The notes under the pieces: model-generated | Databases searched by the model: none | Told to the model about the DNA's origin: nothing | Seen by the model: the letters and a program-made list of their open reading frames with translations, nothing else | Assembly (NCBI GenBank): GCA_964592455.1 | Contig: CAZQDQ010000047.1 | Location: 1 to 6,652 of the forward strand | Origin: MFAQ01 sp964592455 | GTDB taxonomy: Bacteria; Patescibacteriota; Microgenomatia; UBA1400; MFAQ01 | DNA length: 6,652 bases | Reading direction: 5' to 3' | Made by a program: the position numbers and the translations under genes | In this document: one piece after another, positions 4,902 to 6,652 of the stretch | Layout of the letters: each line of letters begins with the position of its first letter | Position numbering within the stretch: the stretch's first letter is position 1

Positions 4902-5165
4902 TTATGGAGCAAAATGAGGTAGTTGGAGGTGATTTTCGATTCTTTCAATGCGCTGTCTGTTTTTAAGGTGGTCGTTGTCGAGGGAACGAATGGTGATGTC
5001 TAGATCTTTCTGGAGCTTGTTGAGTTTTTTGTGAATTGGTTTTAGTTTTTGATCAAGCCTGTTTTCTTGTTCTGCAAAGCGTTGACCCAGTTTCTCTTCG
5101 AGTTTTCTTTCCACGACTTCTTCGACAATCTCTTTAATTTGATGGAGATCGCTTTTTTCTAGCAT
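4902..5165 (-). CDS. Small coiled-coil protein
   Basis: An 87-residue, highly charged, almost entirely helical protein from the ATG at 5165-5163. Heptad-like spacing of Ile, Val and Leu runs from about residue 7 to 80 (IKEIVEEVVERKLEEKLG, LKPIHKKLNKLQKDLDITI, RIERIENHL), with no membrane segment or cysteine. Homo-oligomerisation through a coiled coil is likely; nothing indicates an enzyme. There is no Shine-Dalgarno site, and TATATT lies exactly six bases upstream of the ATG, so the mRNA may be leaderless. It is divergent from the GNAT gene, with only 45 bases between the two start codons. Confidence 0.7.
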   Translation of the reverse strand: MLEKSDLHQIKEIVEEVVERKLEEKLGQRFAEQENRLDQKLKPIHKKLNKLQKDLDITIRSLDNDHLKNRQRIERIENHLQLPHFAP

Positions 5166-5171
5166 AAGTTA

Positions 5172-5177
5172 AATATA
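5172..5177 (-). promoter_or_regulatory. Possible -10 for the leaderless coiled-coil gene
   Basis: Minus-strand TATATT (5 of 6 consensus) ends six bases before the ATG at 5165. The extension is CGA rather than TGn, so it is weaker than the other candidates. Confidence 0.35.
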
Positions 5178-5195
5178 TCGTAAATGGTTTGACTT

Positions 5196-5204
5196 TGGTA
5201 TTAT
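5196..5204 (+). promoter_or_regulatory. Extended -10 promoter for the leaderless GNAT gene
   Basis: TGG-TATTAT ends at 5204, six bases before the ATG at 5211, putting the predicted transcription start on the A of the start codon. It is flanked by two copies of TTTGACT (5188-5194 and 5204-5210). No Shine-Dalgarno site is present. Confidence 0.5.
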
Positions 5205-5210
5205 TTGACT

Positions 5211-5738
5211 ATGGTTTTGATGAAAAAAACATTTCAAAAAGATGGGGTCGAATACACAGTGCGCTTTTTTGACCCAGAGAATTTGTCTGACTTGGAAAAC
5301 TTGAAGGAAATTACGACTTCTAAGGGGGTTAAAAAGTGGATGACAGACATTTATGGAGTAAAACACAGACACTATAAACAGTGGATGAGAGAGCAAGGGA
5401 AGGGCAACGAATTCTTGTTTGCTATTGCAGGCGAGAAAAGAGTACATGGATTCATTTATGTTTACCCGTCTGAACTTATCCGCGGCAGGTTGGAGATTAG
5501 CTATGCTAAATCGGAGACTGGTCCTAGCGGCATTATGAGTAAAGGGATTCGTTTGGCTTGTGAACTGGTGGCAGACTATATTTTTGATAAACGCCCGGGC
5601 AAAAAGAACCCACCGATAGTGATTGCCGAGATAGAGGAGTCAAATGTGCCGTCGATAAAAGTAGTAGAAAAGGCTGGTTTTGAGCAGATAAGGAAGTTTG
5701 ATAGGGATGATAATGGGGTGTGGCAGTTGAACTGGTGA
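5211..5738 (+). CDS. GNAT-family N-acetyltransferase
   Basis: A 175-residue protein from the ATG at 5211; a TTG at 5205 is in frame, but the promoter spacing favours 5211. The fold order fits GNAT enzymes, which transfer an acetyl group from acetyl-CoA to an amine. Central strands are at about 67-74 (EFLFAIAG) and 79-85 (HGFIYVY), then LEISYAK (94-100) and a loop and helix at 101-124 in the position of the acetyl-CoA-binding segment. Strand PPIVIAEI (134-141) follows, then the typical NVPSIKVVEKAGFE (145-158). The CoA loop reads GPSGIMSKGIR, a degenerate match to the Q/RxxGxG/A signature, so activity is likely but not certain. The substrate is unknown. It converges with the 6234 gene. Confidence 0.85.
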   Translation: MVLMKKTFQKDGVEYTVRFFDPENLSDLENLKEITTSKGVKKWMTDIYGVKHRHYKQWMREQGKGNEFLFAIAGEKRVHGFIYVYPSELIRGRLEISYAKSETGPSGIMSKGIRLACELVADYIFDKRPGKKNPPIVIAEIEESNVPSIKVVEKAGFEQIRKFDRDDNGVWQLNW

Positions 5739-5744
5739 TAAAAA

Positions 5745-5765
5745 TCCCCTCCTAATTGGAGGGGA
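5745..5765 (-). terminator. Intrinsic terminator of the minus-strand 6234-5788 gene
   Basis: TCCCCTCC (5745-5752) and GGAGGGGA (5758-5765) form an eight-pair stem with a five-base loop. The minus strand continues with TTTTTAT, so it serves the gene stopping at 5788. On the plus strand it follows the GNAT stop by seven bases but has no T-run. Confidence 0.75.
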
Positions 5766-5787
5766 TAAGGTTGGAGATTAAGGTAAG

Positions 5788-6234
5788 TTACCCTTTGGTT
5801 TCTAGGTAGTCAGCGACGAGTTCGGTGAGATCTTCTCTGTTGGTGCCAGTATGAGTGCTTCTAATTATTTTGCCTTCTTTAAGGATGTCCCAGTGAAAAG
5901 TATGGGGGGACTCTGAGTAGGAGATAAAGCGGATAGTCAGACCAAAAACGTCTTTAAAAGTGATAACGTCATTTAGTTTTTGAGAGCTGTTTAGTGTGAC
6001 AGTAATGTTGGTATTGTCTTGTTTGAGAAGTTCGTAGAGAGCTGCTATGGTGCCAGATGTATTTTCGTAGAGGTTGTGCCATTCAAGTAGGAGATTAATT
6101 AGGTCTTGATGGTTTCTCTTGAGTACGAACTCGACAAATTTGGCTTTGATTCGATCGATTTCTGTAGGTCTTGGTGAATTGGCATGCTCACGTCTGGAAA
6201 GGATCGTTCTCGCCATGTCTGCGTAAGTGTTCAT
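5788..6234 (-). CDS. Hypothetical soluble protein
   Basis: A 148-residue protein from the ATG at 6234-6232. AAAGGAG lies 11 bases upstream, a long but usable spacing, and no alternative start is closer. Residues about 1-70 are helical (IDRIKAKFVEFVLKRNHQDLINLLLEWHNLY), while about 75-128 look like beta strands (NITVTLNSS, GLTIRFISYSES, FHWDILKEGKIIRSTHTG), ending in a short helix (EDLTELVADYLETKG). No membrane segment, cysteine or known motif is visible, and I recognise no family. It is a single-gene unit with an extended -10 promoter at 6285-6277 and a terminator at 5765-5745. Confidence 0.75.
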   Translation of the reverse strand: MNTYADMARTILSRREHANSPRPTEIDRIKAKFVEFVLKRNHQDLINLLLEWHNLYENTSGTIAALYELLKQDNTNITVTLNSSQKLNDVITFKDVFGLTIRFISYSESPHTFHWDILKEGKIIRSTHTGTNREDLTELVADYLETKG

Positions 6235-6276
6235 ATTTAAGCTGACTCCTTTGTGGAAAAGTACTTTCTGGGTGGT

Positions 6277-6285
6277 ATTTTACCA
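6277..6285 (-). promoter_or_regulatory. Extended -10 promoter of the 6234 gene
   Basis: On the minus strand TGG-TAAAAT (6285-6277) is an extended -10. Transcription should begin near 6270, leaving a leader of about 36 bases that carries CAAAGGAGTCAGC, also found before the 4635 gene. No -35 is clear. Confidence 0.5.
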
Positions 6286-6350
6286 TTTTGAGTAAAATTG
6301 GTGGTTGATCCTTGTGTAGCTTTGGTGTTATTGTGGATATGCAGGGTGAC

Positions 6351-6378
6351 TTGCGCATTGTTAAATAGCAAAAATAAT
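6351..6378 (+). promoter_or_regulatory. Possible promoter for the gene starting at 6384
   Basis: TTGCGC (6351-6356), a 16-base spacer and AATAAT (6373-6378) lie five bases before the ATG. With no Shine-Dalgarno site this again suggests a nearly leaderless mRNA. TAAATA at 6362-6367 is an alternative -10. Confidence 0.35.
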
Positions 6379-6383
6379 TTCTC

Positions 6384-6652
6384 ATGAGTATTAAAGATTT
6401 TTTTAGGTTAAACAAAAAGAAACCAGAGGTGGAAACTGTGGTCGAAGAGGAAACAAAAGAAACCAAAGAGAAACAAGAAGAAGAAAAGGAATCTGCTGTG
6501 GTACCCAAGTCGCGCAAAAAGTCCAAAATTAGGGTGGACAGGTCGGCCTTGAAGAAAATAGGGTTGGTAGTGGTGGCTTATTCACATGTGGAGAGTGAGT
6601 TTTTCCCCACCCAAGAGTCCGATGAAGCTGAGGTTGAAGTAGAAGAGAGATC
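6384..6652 (+). CDS. N-terminal part of a protein, possibly an ATP-grasp (Ddl-like) ligase; 3' truncated by window
   Basis: ATG at 6384 opens a frame that stays open to the window end, giving 89 residues. Residues 1-50 are a highly charged Glu/Lys extension (EEETKETKEKQEEEKE, SRKKSK). From about 54 a folded domain starts: LKKIGLVVVAYSHVESEFF, a beta strand followed by a loop, then acidic EAEVEVEER. The strand-plus-loop start resembles the N-terminal domain of some D-Ala-D-Ala-ligase-like ATP-grasp proteins, but the catalytic part lies outside the window, so this is a weak guess. The gene has no Shine-Dalgarno site, with AATAAT five bases upstream. An opposite-strand frame over the same bases looks spurious. 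It is divergent from the 6234 gene. Confidence 0.6.
   Translation, partial: MSIKDFFRLNKKKPEVETVVEEETKETKEKQEEEKESAVVPKSRKKSKIRVDRSALKKIGLVVVAYSHVESEFFPTQESDEAEVEVEER

Noticed and set aside
4733..4966. Plus-strand 77-codon ORF, including a possible short ORF from 4841
   Set aside because: It starts inside the tRNA, crosses the terminator hairpin and overlaps the end of the minus-strand coiled-coil gene; no ribosome site or promoter supports it.
6188..6526. Minus-strand 112-codon ORF
   Set aside because: It covers the divergent promoter region and the antisense of the Glu/Lys-rich 6384 gene; its Ser/Phe-rich start is what the reverse of Lys/Glu codons gives.
1..6652. Mobile element, CRISPR array or prophage content
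   Set aside because: No transposase-, integrase- or phage-like protein, terminal inverted repeats or regularly spaced repeats were seen on either strand.

Overview
The window looks like a compact bacterial chromosome segment, most plausibly from a Patescibacteria (Candidate Phyla Radiation) genome. This placement is an inference from style: moderate-to-low G+C, very short intergenic gaps, many small orphan membrane or coiled-coil proteins, a mixture of Shine-Dalgarno genes and apparently leaderless genes, and UGA used as a normal stop. No rRNA or other phylogenetic marker is present, and nothing suggests a phage, transposon or CRISPR array.

Layout. Bases 1-192 hold the 3' end of an unrecognised plus-strand gene, which meets a three-gene minus-strand operon of small membrane proteins (1074 to 240) at a bidirectional terminator. 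A divergent plus-strand gene (1183-2364) encodes a 393-residue protein with a long helical region and two C-terminal membrane helices, CorA-like in shape but without the GMN motif. Next comes the most unusual stretch, 2365-2543: a near-consensus promoter, an RNA leader able to form two mutually exclusive structures (one followed by a U-run), two further hairpins and a possible 19-codon leader ORF. These precede a G+C-richer orphan gene (2544-3413) with a half zinc ribbon and a basic tail, which ends in a strong terminator.

Bases 3479-4228 encode a non-standard release-factor-like protein with an intact GGQ motif. A convergent minus-strand gene (4635 to 4243) encodes a two-helix membrane protein, and its terminator lies inside the 3' end of the GGQ gene. 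A tRNA-Trp(CCA) gene follows, then a minus-strand coiled-coil gene, a divergent GNAT acetyltransferase gene, a minus-strand orphan gene (6234 to 5788), and the 5' part of a gene that runs off the window (6384 onward), possibly an ATP-grasp ligase.

Two expression styles recur. Genes at 1183+, 3479+, 5165- and 5211+ have no Shine-Dalgarno site but carry a -10-like hexamer exactly 6 bases before the ATG, as expected for leaderless mRNAs. The other complete genes have clear AGGAG-type sites. No single pathway links the genes; translation (tRNA-Trp, GGQ protein) and membrane functions are the recognisable themes. The best candidate for something undescribed is the 2365-2551 leader with its downstream orphan gene.
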